A stretch of 64,000 nt of DNA from Halobacteriovorax sp. GB3 (GCF_028649655.1 NZ_JAQSLN010000003.1:62001-126000); one strand, 5' to 3'; shown: positions 51,916 to 60,624, counted from the first letter of the stretch. Translations and numbers: made by a program. Notes: generated by a model not told the origin, from the letters alone.

Positions 51916-52593
51916 ATGGATGATCCTCTCAGTTTTCTTGAGTTTTCAACTCAAATCGTTATTCCTAGGCTTGCCCTTGGAATGGGAATTACATTAAAGT
52001 TAACTATCGTAAGTGCATTTTTTGGAATGTGTATCGGGCTCTTTCTGTGCCTGTGCAGAATTTCAAATTCAAAAGCACTTAAGGCCTTAACTGTTTTATA
52101 CGTTACAATTTTTAGAGGAACGCCTCTTCTTTTACAAATTCTCTTCATCTACTTTGCTCTTCCACAGGTTTTAGATATCACTCTCGATTCTTTTCCTGCA
52201 GGTGTTTTGGGGCTCAGTCTCAATTGTGGGGCCTATTTTGCGGAGATTTTTAGATCGGCGATTGAATCAATTCCAAAAGGTCAGTTAGAGGCAGCAAGGG
52301 CCCTTGGGCTCAGTTATTGGCAGGGGATGCGAAGAATTATTATCCCTCAAACTTATAAGAGATTAATTCCTCCGGTAGTTAATGAGCTTGCCGCTCTTTC
52401 AAAAGATACATCCCTTGTTTCTGTTATCGCACTTGGAGAGCTCCTCTACATGACTCAAAGACTTGGTGCTAAGTATCTTCGTCCATGGGAAGTTTATTTT
52501 TGGGCGGCCATAGGTTATCTCATGATTGTTTTGGCCTTGACGATCGTCTCGACTTATACAGAAAGACGCCTAGCTAGAAGAGGAGAGATTTAA
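51916..52593 (+). CDS. Polar amino acid ABC transporter permease (HisMQ/GlnP type)
   Basis: A 225-residue inner-membrane permease. It has five membrane helices, the N-terminal family motif GMGITLKLTIVSAFFG, FRGTPLLLQILFIYFALP after it, and the EAA loop EAARALGLSYWQGMRRIIIPQ that docks on the ATPase. It should act as a homodimer because a single permease gene is present. Its stop directly precedes the ATG of the ATPase gene. Confidence 0.93.
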   Translation: MDDPLSFLEFSTQIVIPRLALGMGITLKLTIVSAFFGMCIGLFLCLCRISNSKALKALTVLYVTIFRGTPLLLQILFIYFALPQVLDITLDSFPAGVLGLSLNCGAYFAEIFRSAIESIPKGQLEAARALGLSYWQGMRRIIIPQTYKRLIPPVVNELAALSKDTSLVSVIALGELLYMTQRLGAKYLRPWEVYFWAAIGYLMIVLALTIVSTYTERRLARRGEI

Positions 52594-53385
52594 ATGACAT
52601 CTACAAAAGATCAGTCTGCAGATAGACCCATTATTGAAATAAAAAATCTTTCAAAGAGTTTTGATGAAAACCATGTCTTAAAAAATATTAGTATGGATAT
52701 TGCTAAGGGGGAGGTTGTCGTTGTCATTGGTCCAAGTGGATCGGGAAAATCAACTCTTCTTCGTTGTGTAAACCATCTTGAAGTACCAACAGGCGGTCTC
52801 GTTTATTACAGGGGAGAGTCCATTGGTGTTAAAGAAGAGTCCGGTAAAATTGTAAAGCGCAAAGAAAGTGTTCTCAATAAACAACGCTCTCACATTGGTA
52901 TGGTTTTTCAATCATTCAACCTCTTTGGTCATTTAAGTGTCTTAGAAAATATCATTGAGGCCCCTATTCAACTTGGAAGAATGAAAAAAAGTGCGGCCAT
53001 AGAAAAGGCCATTATTCTTTTGGAAAAGGTAGGCTTAAAAGATAAAAAAGATGCTTATCCATCTAGTTTATCTGGTGGTCAAAAGCAACGTGTGGCCATC
53101 GCTAGAGCTCTTGCTATGGAGCCGGATGTGATGCTTTTTGATGAACCAACGAGTGCACTAGATCCTGAACTTGTTGGTGAAGTTTTAGAAGTTATGAAAG
53201 ATCTCGCCAATGAAGGGATGACAATGATGGTTGTAACGCACGAGATGGGTTTTGCTAAAGAAGTTGGCTCGCGTGTTGTCTTCATGGATGAAGGGAAAAT
53301 CGTCGAGCAAGATAGTCCTGAAAAAATATTTAGCTCACCTGCCCACGAGCGAACGAAGTCTTTTCTATCAAAGATTATTCACTAA
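52594..53385 (+). CDS. Polar amino acid ABC transporter ATPase (GlnQ/HisP type)
   Basis: A 263-residue ATPase with Walker [11 protein letters not shown]-loop [13 protein letters not shown], signature SLSGGQKQR, Walker [15 protein letters not shown] and the switch His in [25 protein letters not shown] is typical for amino-acid importers. It carries a slightly longer insert (residues about 75-90, [19 protein letters not shown]) after the Walker A helix. The ATG follows the permease stop without gap; GGAGAG lies inside the permease end. A terminator follows at 53447. Confidence 0.95.
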   Translation: MTSTKDQSADRPIIEIKNLSKSFDENHVLKNISMDIAKGEVVVVIGPSGSGKSTLLRCVNHLEVPTGGLVYYRGESIGVKEESGKIVKRKESVLNKQRSHIGMVFQSFNLFGHLSVLENIIEAPIQLGRMKKSAAIEKAIILLEKVGLKDKKDAYPSSLSGGQKQRVAIARALAMEPDVMLFDEPTSALDPELVGEVLEVMKDLANEGMTMMVVTHEMGFAKEVGSRVVFMDEGKIVEQDSPEKIFSSPAHERTKSFLSKIIH

Positions 53386-53446
53386 TAGATTTAGTGATTT
53401 AAGTAGCTTAGCTTTAAATATAACGACTCTAAAATTGACAATGAGC

Positions 53447-53480
53447 ACCTGTGTCCGTAAAAGACACAGGTATCTTTTTC
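53447..53480 (+). terminator. Intrinsic terminator of the ABC transporter operon
   Basis: ACCTGTGTC (53447-53455) and GACACAGGT (53463-53471) form a 9-bp stem with a seven-base loop, followed by a T-run. The next start (53493) lies right after it. Confidence 0.8.
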
Positions 53481-53492
53481 AAGGAAAAAATC

Positions 53493-54359
53493 ATGCGCTC
53501 ATTGCCAACAATCCTTATTTTCTCTGTGATTTCTCTCTGTTCATTTTCATCTGATAAAATTCTCTATGGAGAGGATGATCGTGTTGAAGCTGACAGCTTT
53601 TATGCTTACGAATACTGGTCACAAAAAGATGCCGTCGCTGGAATGGTTGAAAAAGATCGTTTATGGGAGTTCAAAGGATATTTGAATTTTGAATATATCA
53701 GTCTTGAGACTTTAGGTGTTCAGGGAAGTGCAAGCTTTTTGAAGCAGCCTCTTCTTCCAACATGTAGTGGTTTTTTAATTTCTGACGAACTACTTGTTAC
53801 GGCCTCTCACTGTATAAAAGATAAAAAAGATTGTGATAGTCATTATTGGTTTTTTGATTATTCATTGGATAAGGCAAAAGATTTTCGTTTTAAAAAAGAA
53901 GATGCTTATTCATGTAAAGAAATCGTTAAAACGAAGTTTCTTCCTGAAGAGGGAATCGATTTTACTGTGATTCGACTTGATAAAAAAGTTCTCGATCGTG
54001 AACCCTTAAAGTTTAGAAGTTCTGGTAAAATTTCTAATGATCAGGAACTTGTTATGATCGGACATCCTCTTGGTCTACCTAAGAAAGTGACAAAGAATGG
54101 TTATGTTTGGCATAACGACTCGACTCATTTCTTTTCTGCTAATCTCGATGCTTATTCTGGTAATTCTGGATCTCCAGTTCTAAATGCTCAAACAAAAGAA
54201 GTAGAAGGAATTCTTGTTCGTGGAAGTCAAGATTTTGAAGATCAGGATGATGGCACAATGACAGTAAATATTTGTGTCGAAGGTGATCGTCGTGAAGAGT
54301 GCCTTTATGGTGAGGACATTACGAGAATTACCTCTTTAGGCCTCGAAAAATTATTATAA
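53493..54359 (+). CDS. Secreted trypsin-like serine protease (S1 family)
   Basis: A 288-residue protein with a signal peptide (MRSLPTILIFSVISLCSFS). The catalytic triad is complete: His in LLVTASHCIKDKKDC, Asp in GIDFTVIRLDKKV, and Ser in DAYSGNSGSPVLNAQT. The sequence style (GFLISDELLVTASHC, VMIGHPLGLPKKV) is of the glutamyl-endopeptidase/V8-like branch of S1. Cys pairs are likely to be disulfides. AAGGAAAAAATC precedes ATG 53493; the in-frame frame start at 53451 would lie within the terminator. It is expected in the extracellular or periplasmic space. Confidence 0.85.
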   Translation: MRSLPTILIFSVISLCSFSSDKILYGEDDRVEADSFYAYEYWSQKDAVAGMVEKDRLWEFKGYLNFEYISLETLGVQGSASFLKQPLLPTCSGFLISDELLVTASHCIKDKKDCDSHYWFFDYSLDKAKDFRFKKEDAYSCKEIVKTKFLPEEGIDFTVIRLDKKVLDREPLKFRSSGKISNDQELVMIGHPLGLPKKVTKNGYVWHNDSTHFFSANLDAYSGNSGSPVLNAQTKEVEGILVRGSQDFEDQDDGTMTVNICVEGDRREECLYGEDITRITSLGLEKLL

Positions 54360-54425
54360 GTGAAATTCTTTCTTGTCCTTTCTCTTTTTAAAGCATGCCT
54401 TTAAAATTAGAGAAAGGACAATATT

Positions 54426-54932
54426 ATGATTAAAATAATTTCTAAAATTACAATCTTCTCATTTCTATTTATTTCTTTAAATACTTTAGCTTGCTTAGAA
54501 TCGGCAACGATTGACTCTAGTGATAGAGATGTCCTAGAACGTCTGGTTGAAGTTAAGACTACATTTGGACTTGGGAATTGTTCTCGATTTAAGTTCTCCA
54601 ATCGTTTTTTAAATTGTCACGGTCGATCAGGTTTTAAATATGCTCGCCTCTCTTTTAATGCTGAAGGAGATAAGAGTGATCTTATGATTTATCAAAGGGC
54701 CAAGAAAAGGGCCTCTTGGACTTTTGAGCAGACTTCGCAATATAAGAGTAATGACGTTGAAACTTTTTATGATCAAAAAAAAGATGAAGTTGTTTGGCGC
54801 TATGAAAGTGGTGGAGATCGAGTCGTTGTAGAAAATCATCTCGGATTAGAAGGTGATAGAATCATCTACTTTTACGCTCTATCAATAAATAGTGAAACAG
54901 GTGAAATTGAAAGAAAGATCGCTTGTGAATAA
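54426..54932 (+). CDS. Secreted protein of unknown function
   Basis: A 168-residue protein with a signal peptide (about residues 1-22, ISLNTLAC). The mature chain is beta-rich (FKFSNRFLNCHGRSGFKYARLSF, ASWTFEQTSQYKSN, EVVWRYESGGDRVVVENHL, RIIYFYALSINSETGEIERKIACE), with four Cys, and could be a small eight-stranded sandwich or calycin. The first Cys after the signal (LACLES) raises the option of a lipobox, but the -3 residue pattern (TLAC) is only a weak fit. No family recognised. AGAAAGGACAA precedes the start. Confidence 0.5.
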   Translation: MIKIISKITIFSFLFISLNTLACLESATIDSSDRDVLERLVEVKTTFGLGNCSRFKFSNRFLNCHGRSGFKYARLSFNAEGDKSDLMIYQRAKKRASWTFEQTSQYKSNDVETFYDQKKDEVVWRYESGGDRVVVENHLGLEGDRIIYFYALSINSETGEIERKIACE

Positions 54933-54938
54933 TGGGGG

Positions 54939-55472
54939 CTAGGCGCCCTCAAATCTTATAAAATAGCTTCTTGGTAATTCTAGTGTCTCTAGCTTTTTAA
55001 TCTTCTCATCAATATCTTCCATCGTTATTGCAATAAGAGTCTCCTTATTATGTCCGATGACAAAGACTTCATAACGTTTGGAATCTTTTTCGATATGGTG
55101 CTCACCGAATTTTCTAAAGTTTTCTCTCGTCGATCCAAGATCAGTGAAACCTTCTTCATTCAAAGGACTTCTAAAGCGATAGGCACAAACGAGATTGGCC
55201 GACAGGATAATTGATTCTTGAGTTGAGAGACCCTTTACGCGGGACTTATTTTTAAAATAATCAATAGTGTAACTAAGGAGAAAGCTATCTTTTTCTGTAA
55301 GATTGTAGAGCTTCTTATCGTGCTCCTCAAGTCTATCAAAACGGTTCAAAACAACAGGTGAAACAAAGGCAAGACCGCTAGGGTGGAGGATCTTTACTGT
55401 TTCTTGCTCAGAACGAGAAATGTCCCAGCACCACTGAGTACTTGGAAAGTGTGATGAGGCAGGGTTAGACAT
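54939..55472 (-). CDS. Cytoplasmic protein of unknown function
   Basis: A 177-residue protein without signal or membrane segment. It contains a helical middle part (DSFLLSYTIDYFKNKSRVKG) and an ending EDIDEKIKKLETLELPRSYFIRFEGA. Start supported by AAGGAGTCCTC. No family or motif was recognised; it could be a PilZ-like or adaptor domain, but this is a guess. It lies 40 bases downstream... of the Gre-type gene's upstream side on the same strand, ending six bases from the convergent secreted protein. Confidence 0.45.
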   Translation of the reverse strand: MSNPASSHFPSTQWCWDISRSEQETVKILHPSGLAFVSPVVLNRFDRLEEHDKKLYNLTEKDSFLLSYTIDYFKNKSRVKGLSTQESIILSANLVCAYRFRSPLNEEGFTDLGSTRENFRKFGEHHIEKDSKRYEVFVIGHNKETLIAITMEDIDEKIKKLETLELPRSYFIRFEGA

Positions 55473-55512
55473 GAGGACTCCTTAAAATTTGAATTTAATT
55501 TTTATATCAGAA

Positions 55513-56001
55513 TTAGTAGATCTCAACAATCTCAAATTCTAAATCTCCCTGAGGGGATTCAATCTCAACATTATCTCCTTTTTCAAGGCGAAGAAGCTCT
55601 TGGGCCATGGGCGAGCCAAGTGCTAGACAGTGAACTCTAAGTCCTTCAAAATCAATGGTCATTCCGCTTAGAGCGGGAGTGATGAAATAGTGAGTTTTTT
55701 TATTGTTTTCGTCTTTTAAAACGACAAAGGCACCAAGATTAATCTCGCTTTGTTCATCAAATTCTCTTGGATGAAAACTCTTGATAAGGTTGTAGTCTTG
55801 AGTGAGTTCTTCAACTCTTCTAGCCTGGGCCCCTGCGAGATAACTGGCCTCAATTCTTCTCGTATCGTATTTCCCCTCTTGTTGCATATCATCTGCTGTG
55901 ACAAGATCGTGCGTACTTTTTGCGGCCTCTTTCGCCTTATTCAGGTCATGTTCAAGAGTGCTTTCAAGAGATAATTTAAGTTCTATTTTATCTATTTTCA
56001 T
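55513..56001 (-). CDS. GreA/GreB-family transcript cleavage factor homologue
   Basis: About 162 residues from ATG 56001, the usual Gre length (158). The N-terminal coiled coil has KAKEAAKSTHDLVTADDMQQEGKYDTRRIEASYLAGAQARR, and the C-terminal FKBP-like domain has HYFITPALSGMTI, ALGSPMAQELLRLEKGDNVEIESPQGDLEFEIVEIY, close to the GreA/B ending. In GreA the hairpin tip carries D-E; here ADDMQQEGKYD is in that place, so acidic residues are kept but the exact tip differs. Gre factors rescue backtracked RNA polymerase. An in-frame upstream start (56199) would overlap bacterioferritin and is rejected. Confidence 0.75.
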   Translation of the reverse strand: MKIDKIELKLSLESTLEHDLNKAKEAAKSTHDLVTADDMQQEGKYDTRRIEASYLAGAQARRVEELTQDYNLIKSFHPREFDEQSEINLGAFVVLKDENNKKTHYFITPALSGMTIDFEGLRVHCLALGSPMAQELLRLEKGDNVEIESPQGDLEFEIVEIY

Positions 56002-56189
56002 ATGAGTTAGCTTTTTTAACAGAAGTTTTAACGGCCGAACATTATTATAGTCATTCGATAAGTTTTTGGCGATTTTTAACTCTTTATTTTTAAAGAACTT
56101 TATCAAATTGTAGAATTTATGCAGACGTTGTTCAATTTCAATTTCTTCGCTACAATATGAGAAATACTTAAAATAATAAGGATTCTCAT

Positions 56190-56657
56190 ATGAAAACAAA
56201 TCAAAAAGTTGTTGATTCTCTCAATAAACTTCTGGCCTGTGAATTGACGGCGATTGACGTTTATTTCATTCATTCAAGACTCTATGAGGATTGGGGACTC
56301 AATAAACTTTATGAGCGCATTGATCATGAAAAAGACGATGAAGGACTCCACGCAGATAAGTTGATCAGAAGAATTCTCTTTCTTGAAGGGAAGCCAAATA
56401 TTAAAACGAGACTAGATTATGAAGTTGGTGACAATGTTCGTGATCTTCTCCAGTTTGAACTGGATCTTGAATATAAGAATATGGATCTTTTAAAAGAGTC
56501 GATCCGTGTTTGTGAAAGTGAATGTGACTTTGCATCCCGTGATATTCTTCTTGAACTTTTAAAAGACACAGAAGAAGACCATATTAAATGGATGGAGATT
56601 CAATTAGAGCTTATCGATAAAATCGGAATTGAGCGCTATCAACAGTCAATGATGTAA
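56190..56657 (+). CDS. bfr: Bacterioferritin without the heme-ligand methionine
   Basis: A 155-residue iron-storage protein that aligns without gaps with E. coli Bfr for the first 125 residues. The ferroxidase ligands are all present: E18, E51, H54, E94, and (one residue shifted) E128 and H131. The residue equivalent to Met52, the axial heme ligand between subunits, is Gly here (DDEGLHADKL). Such subunits store iron but do not bind heme alone; some bacteria pair them with a second, heme-binding subunit. Not seen in the window. Ends in a terminator. Confidence 0.9.
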   Translation: MKTNQKVVDSLNKLLACELTAIDVYFIHSRLYEDWGLNKLYERIDHEKDDEGLHADKLIRRILFLEGKPNIKTRLDYEVGDNVRDLLQFELDLEYKNMDLLKESIRVCESECDFASRDILLELLKDTEEDHIKWMEIQLELIDKIGIERYQQSMM

Positions 56658-56662
56658 ATAAC

Positions 56663-56690
56663 AAGGCCCTCACGAGAGGGCCTTTTTTAT
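56663..56690. terminator. Bidirectional terminator between bfr and the HD-GYP-like gene
   Basis: AAGGCCCTC (56663-56671) and GAGGGCCTT (56676-56684) form a 9-bp stem with a four-base loop, followed by T residues. Confidence 0.85.
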
Positions 56691-58207
56691 AGTTCTAATG
56701 TTTTCATTTTTCTTAAAATCTTCGTAAAGTTACTTCCTATATACTTCTCTTTTGCTTCTTTTAAATAACCTTTCATTGTCCAATCTTCATGATTAATAAT
56801 ATAAACGACTAGGTCATGAGCAATAATAAAAAGAGAGGCCAAGGGCAAAATTCTCTGGTGACCAAGTTGATTAGGAAAACCATCTTTCTCTGGAAGCTCG
56901 TGATGTTGATAGATAATTTTATCGGCATCAACAGGGGCCTCTTCTAATTCTTCGATGATTTTTCTTATGTCCTCAGGGTGTTTAATGAAAAGTCTCTTTT
57001 CTTCGTCACTAAGTGTTCCTTCGATTTCTTTATACTCTGCTAGAGTTTGAATTTTTGCTAGATGGGGATGCTCTACAAGGGTAATATCGTGCATATAAGA
57101 GACAAAAATGAGTTTTTCCAAAGTTGATTCGTGTGACCAGTCCATAAGGTGAGCAAGGGAGCAAGTAACTCTTGTCAGTAGGTTTACATGGTTTTTGACA
57201 TAGTCATTTGGATCGCGATTGAGTTGCATTTTCTCAAGGAGTTTCTTTAAAGACGGCTTCTTCGCCATAATCTTCACGGCCTTTACTGTCTTTTTTTGAA
57301 TCTCTTTTTTGAATTCCTCATCAAGAGCAAATGTTCCATCGATTCGCTGCTCAATTTTTTTGATCTTTTCATTTTCTTGATTTTGTTCTACCGGTTCTTC
57401 TACAGGGTCATCTGCGTGAACCTTAATTGGTCCAAGTTCATCAGATTCTTCCCCGAGGGCCTGCATACGCTCTTTTTTAATTTCAGCAAGCATGTCGGCA
57501 AGTCCACCAGAACTCTCTTGCTCAGCTTGCACTTCTTCTTGTTCCTCTTTAGGAAGGGGCTTCATTTTTATTTTCTTACCGGATTCAATGGATTCAATCG
57601 TGCTTCGAAGATTTGTTGTGAATTGTTTTAAAATCCATTGGGCCGTTCTCTTTTTTAAATAGAGAGTCTGTACGCCCTTTTTTTGAAACCTTAAAACATC
57701 TTCTTCAGTAATTTTGTCATATTGTTGAAAGAGTTTTAAATAGCGTCCAGAAGGAAGCTGGATATAGACATCTGTTTTAGCTCCTTCAAAAGCTGTTAGT
57801 AACTTGAAGCTAATAGGGCAGTATTCTTGAGGCTTAATATGGGGGTTTTCCATAAAGAGTTCACTGATATAATTATTAATGGCCTCAATTGGCTTTTCCT
57901 TATCGATATAAATGGCCTTAGGCGCCTCTAGCTCCTCATAAAAAGTTTTATTGGCCACAACAAAGAAAGGGACTTCTTTTTTACTTGAAGAGTAATCGTC
58001 GTAGAGCTCTTTTATAGCACCAAGACTCATCGATCCCTCGGTAATATAGGCAAAGAAGTCCTGCGAAGCCTCTGTAAAAGTTTTCAAGTCTCCTATACTT
58101 TGAAAACCTTTCACTTCAAATGAGAACTCACTCTCTAAGTTAAAAGTGATAACATCACTTAAACCATTTGGTTTTGAGAGAAGAAGAATTTTTGTTCTTT
58201 TAAACAT
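56687..58207 (-). CDS. HD-GYP-like protein with receiver-like N-terminal domain
   Basis: About 506 residues. The N-terminal 115 residues (TKILLLSKPNGLSDVITFNLES, VPFFVVANK) have receiver-like alternation but lack the phospho-acceptor Asp pattern. A PilZ-like or other beta domain follows at about 130-200 (TDVYIQLPSGRYLKLFQQYDKI). After an acidic linker (QEEVQAEQESSGG) the C-terminal domain carries MHDITLVEHP (HD), KHPEDIRKI, YQHHELPEKDGFPNQL and LFIIAHDLVVYI, the HD-GYP order, with GFP in place of GYP. It may hydrolyse or sense cyclic di-GMP. It lies 27 bp downstream of the cNMP-binding protein gene on the same strand. Confidence 0.75.
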   Translation of the reverse strand: MFKRTKILLLSKPNGLSDVITFNLESEFSFEVKGFQSIGDLKTFTEASQDFFAYITEGSMSLGAIKELYDDYSSSKKEVPFFVVANKTFYEELEAPKAIYIDKEKPIEAINNYISELFMENPHIKPQEYCPISFKLLTAFEGAKTDVYIQLPSGRYLKLFQQYDKITEEDVLRFQKKGVQTLYLKKRTAQWILKQFTTNLRSTIESIESGKKIKMKPLPKEEQEEVQAEQESSGGLADMLAEIKKERMQALGEESDELGPIKVHADDPVEEPVEQNQENEKIKKIEQRIDGTFALDEEFKKEIQKKTVKAVKIMAKKPSLKKLLEKMQLNRDPNDYVKNHVNLLTRVTCSLAHLMDWSHESTLEKLIFVSYMHDITLVEHPHLAKIQTLAEYKEIEGTLSDEEKRLFIKHPEDIRKIIEELEEAPVDADKIIYQHHELPEKDGFPNQLGHQRILPLASLFIIAHDLVVYIINHEDWTMKGYLKEAKEKYIGSNFTKILRKMKTLEL

Positions 58208-58233
58208 CTGCAATCTGCTACCGTTGAAATCTA

Positions 58234-58581
58234 TTATACTTTAGCTCGTTCACTTGCTTTGCGTAATCGGTCACAAAGGGTGAGGGCCAACTTCTTAAAC
58301 CAATCTTGCTGATTATCTATAACTTCATTAAAATGCGCTCTTCTAATAACGATTAATTTACAGTCACTTTGGGCAAGAACTGATGCTGATCTTGGTTCGC
58401 CATCTAAAAAAGATATCTCTCCAACTAATTGTTTTGGAAAGATCTTGGAAACTTCGCGCTCTTGTTCGCCCATTCCTTTTAGAACACTTAGTTGCCCTTC
58501 AACTAGAAGGTACATCTCCTGGCTTTCTTCTCCTTCAAGAAGGAGGAATTCGCCTTTTTTTAAAGTTATTGTTTCGCTCAT
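58234..58581 (-). CDS. Stand-alone cyclic-nucleotide-binding domain protein
   Basis: A 115-residue protein that is a single CAP-type effector domain: KKGEFLLLEGEESQEMYLLVEGQLSVLKG for the beta roll and the phosphate-binding cassette GEISFLDGEPRSASV (Glu and Arg present), then a C helix ending in KLALTLCDRLRKASERAKV. It has no DNA-binding domain. It should bind cAMP or cGMP (or another ligand) and pass the signal to a partner. The HD-GYP-like gene follows 27 bases later, so the pair may link two nucleotide signals. Confidence 0.85.
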   Translation of the reverse strand: MSETITLKKGEFLLLEGEESQEMYLLVEGQLSVLKGMGEQEREVSKIFPKQLVGEISFLDGEPRSASVLAQSDCKLIVIRRAHFNEVIDNQQDWFKKLALTLCDRLRKASERAKV

Positions 58582-58638
58582 AGATATTATATTATACGAT
58601 ATAATTTATTTTAATGAAAAAAAAGTGGGAGAATCTTC

Positions 58639-59148
58639 ATGAAATTTATCACAAAAATCAAATACTTAACTGCTCTAGTCGGTTTCATAGGTAGTGCCTT
58701 CGCTCTAGGCCCTGTAACTCTTGAAAAAGAGCTGGGTGGCAAACTTGATGGGACGGCCTGGTCCTCAGATTCTCTTAGGAATAAAGTTCATGTTTTATTT
58801 TACGTTGACCCTGATGAAAAAGAACTCAATGAGCACGTAGGGGAGCGCCTGAAAAAAGAAAATTTTGATAGAAAGAATTATGCTTCTATTGCTGTCATAA
58901 ATATGGATGCAACTTGGTTACCTAATTTCGCTCTTGAAAGTGCACTTAAAAAGAAGCAAGAAAAGTATCCTGATACACTTTATGTTAAAGACTTGAAAAA
59001 AGTATTGGTGTCTAAATGGGAATTAAAAGATGATTCTTCAAATGTTCTTCTATTTGATAAATCTGGAAAATTAATTTTTAAGATTGAAGGAAAGGCCAGT
59101 AATGACCAATTAGAGTCTCTTGTTAAAATGATTAAAGAAAATCTATAA
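58639..59148 (+). CDS. ytfJ: YtfJ-family exported thioredoxin-like protein
   Basis: A 169-residue protein with a signal peptide (about residues 1-22, FGSAFA-like SAFALG). It follows the YtfJ family pattern: DGTAWSSDSLRNKVHVLFYVDPDEKELNEH, FDRKNYASIAVINMDATWLPNFALESALKKKQEKYP, KWELKDDSSNVLLFDKSGKLIFKIEGKAS. The fold is thioredoxin-like but without a CxxC redox motif. Function of the family is unknown. GGGAGAATCTTC precedes the start. A TATAAT at 58600-58605 in the divergent spacer may be its -10 box. Confidence 0.72.
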   Translation: MKFITKIKYLTALVGFIGSAFALGPVTLEKELGGKLDGTAWSSDSLRNKVHVLFYVDPDEKELNEHVGERLKKENFDRKNYASIAVINMDATWLPNFALESALKKKQEKYPDTLYVKDLKKVLVSKWELKDDSSNVLLFDKSGKLIFKIEGKASNDQLESLVKMIKENL

Positions 59149-59700
59149 GTAAAATTGGGCCCCAAGGATTGGGGTCCTTTTTATTTTCTTTTTATCACTC
59201 GACCACATAAGTCCAATCATCTCGCCATCATCATTTGTATAAACTTTAATTTTCCCTATTCCAATCGCATTAATTGAATTTTCTCTTGTATCAAAATCAT
59301 GGAGTGTCTTTGAACAATCGAAAATTTCTAACTCATAACAATGATGATCAACTTTCTTCGCCTCTTTTGTTACAAGGGCCATATGACCGGTATCGCCACA
59401 TTTAGGAATAAGCCTTTTTCTCCAACAGATGACATCTCCAACATTCAGTTGAGTTACTTTACTTTTTTTTTGGATTAGAAGTTTATGAATTGATTCTTGT
59501 GATTCTATCTGATCAAAATATTGAAAGGCCTTAAGACTAATAAATTGTTGGTCGACGATTTCTTTAAAAAGAAGATTAAATAGACCTGAGCAATCACATG
59601 TGATGAGCTCTTTACTTAGAGATGCCTGCCTCGAAAAAACGCTTTTTAAAGAAAGAAATTCTTTAGCTTTTAATAATAGGGATTGATTTAAGGGGTCCAT
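59143..59700 (-). CDS. NlpC/P60-CHAP-like cysteine peptidase, no signal peptide
   Basis: A 185-residue protein of probable NlpC/P60 fold: nucleophile segment ITCDCSGLFNLLF, strand-loop QLNVGDVICWRKR, His segment TGHMALVTKE, and a third-residue region YELEIFDCS. This order (Cys, Gly-Asp-Val-Ile-x-Trp, Gly-His-x-Ala-Leu-Val) is typical of gamma-D-Glu-diamino-acid peptidases and amidases of the cell wall. No signal peptide is visible, so an unconventional site of action or cytoplasmic muropeptide processing is possible. It starts directly after the mepA stop on the same strand. Confidence 0.65.
   Translation of the reverse strand: MDPLNQSLLLKAKEFLSLKSVFSRQASLSKELITCDCSGLFNLLFKEIVDQQFISLKAFQYFDQIESQESIHKLLIQKKSKVTQLNVGDVICWRKRLIPKCGDTGHMALVTKEAKKVDHHCYELEIFDCSKTLHDFDTRENSINAIGIGKIKVYTNDDGEMIGLMWSSDKKKIKRTPILGAQFYL
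59157..59187 (+). terminator. Hairpin with T-run after the YtfJ-like gene
   Basis: GGGCCCCAA and TTGGGGTCC (59157-59165, 59169-59177; one G-U pair) with a three-base loop and a T-rich tail. The stem lies inside the coding end of the opposite gene. Confidence 0.65.
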
Positions 59701-60462
59701 TTATCTTCGATCGCGACGTCTTGTTTGGTGATCGCGCGGTTTTTGGATTGGTTTAGGAGGTCCATTAATGGCCTCACGGCATGCCGTCCCCTTAACTGGT
59801 TGTGCTTGGTCTTTACAACGAGTATCCTTACTTGGGCAAAACATTCTTATGTGAAAGTGAGTCTTGTGATGTTTTGCAGGCCTTAGACGACGAAGGACTT
59901 CTTCGACAACTTCTTTTGTGTCATTTTGATAGAGTTCTTCTTTATTCTGGCAGAATGCTTTTTTTACGGCCCAATCAACAAAAATACGATTGACTGTTTT
60001 TGTTTGCACAAGAAACTTAAAAGCTTCCCAGTTGTTGTTCATATGAAAATTCTGAGTCACGTTGTTTTTGTAAACGAAATTATGTTTCCATGAAGAGCTT
60101 TCTGGGCTTTGTTTGTTAAAATCTACTTGATAGTAGACAACATCTACATCGAGTCCATTTTGGTGGCTCTTGTGCCCAGCGACCTTTCCTCCACCATCTT
60201 TTGAAAGGTCCCCTAACTGGAGAGTTTCAATTTGAGAGTCTAGTGCTCTCATGTGTGTATTGAGTTCAATCAGTAGATCCGCCATTTCTTGTGTGGTATA
60301 AAAGCGTTTTCTCATGATGAAGAGTTTATCAATTTCTTGTGTCTCATTTTGAATGTGAATACCATCAATTAGTGATCCACTTGAATAAAAACCTATTGCT
60401 TCTGAAGCGAAAGTTTTTTGTAAAATCAAAAAAAGAACGAGAAGGAGGATTAAATTTTTCAT
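59701..60462 (-). CDS. mepA: Penicillin-insensitive murein endopeptidase MepA
   Basis: A LAS-type zinc endopeptidase of about 253 residues that cuts D-Ala-meso-DAP cross-links. A signal peptide (MKNLILLLVLFLILQKTFA) starts at ATG 60462. MepA motifs are intact: GHKSHQNGLDVDVVYY with two zinc ligands and the HFHIRMFCPSKD segment with the last His pair. YSSGSLIDG and TTQEMADLLIEL are also MepA-like. The tail is very basic (RDHQTRRRDRR) and unusual for the family; it may bind negatively charged envelope. It is in one unit with the NlpC/P60-like gene, and would serve own-wall or prey-wall remodelling. Confidence 0.9.
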   Translation of the reverse strand: MKNLILLLVLFLILQKTFASEAIGFYSSGSLIDGIHIQNETQEIDKLFIMRKRFYTTQEMADLLIELNTHMRALDSQIETLQLGDLSKDGGGKVAGHKSHQNGLDVDVVYYQVDFNKQSPESSSWKHNFVYKNNVTQNFHMNNNWEAFKFLVQTKTVNRIFVDWAVKKAFCQNKEELYQNDTKEVVEEVLRRLRPAKHHKTHFHIRMFCPSKDTRCKDQAQPVKGTACREAINGPPKPIQKPRDHQTRRRDRR

Positions 60463-60624
60463 GGGAGCCAAGCTAACGGTTTGGTCTTAAAGTGGCCATG
60501 GCTTTTTAGGCCTTAGGGATAGAATTTTCGTCACCTTTTAATGTGAGGCGCGTCAAATACCTGTTTTAACTCCTGGGGTCTTTTCTTTTTATTTTTTTTG
60601 GAGATAATTAATCATCTCTAGTGT

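Noticed and set aside
56002-56199. Upstream extension of the Gre-type gene
   Set aside because: It would add 66 residues with no match to Gre factors and would overlap the bacterioferritin start on the other strand; ATG 56001 gives normal family length.
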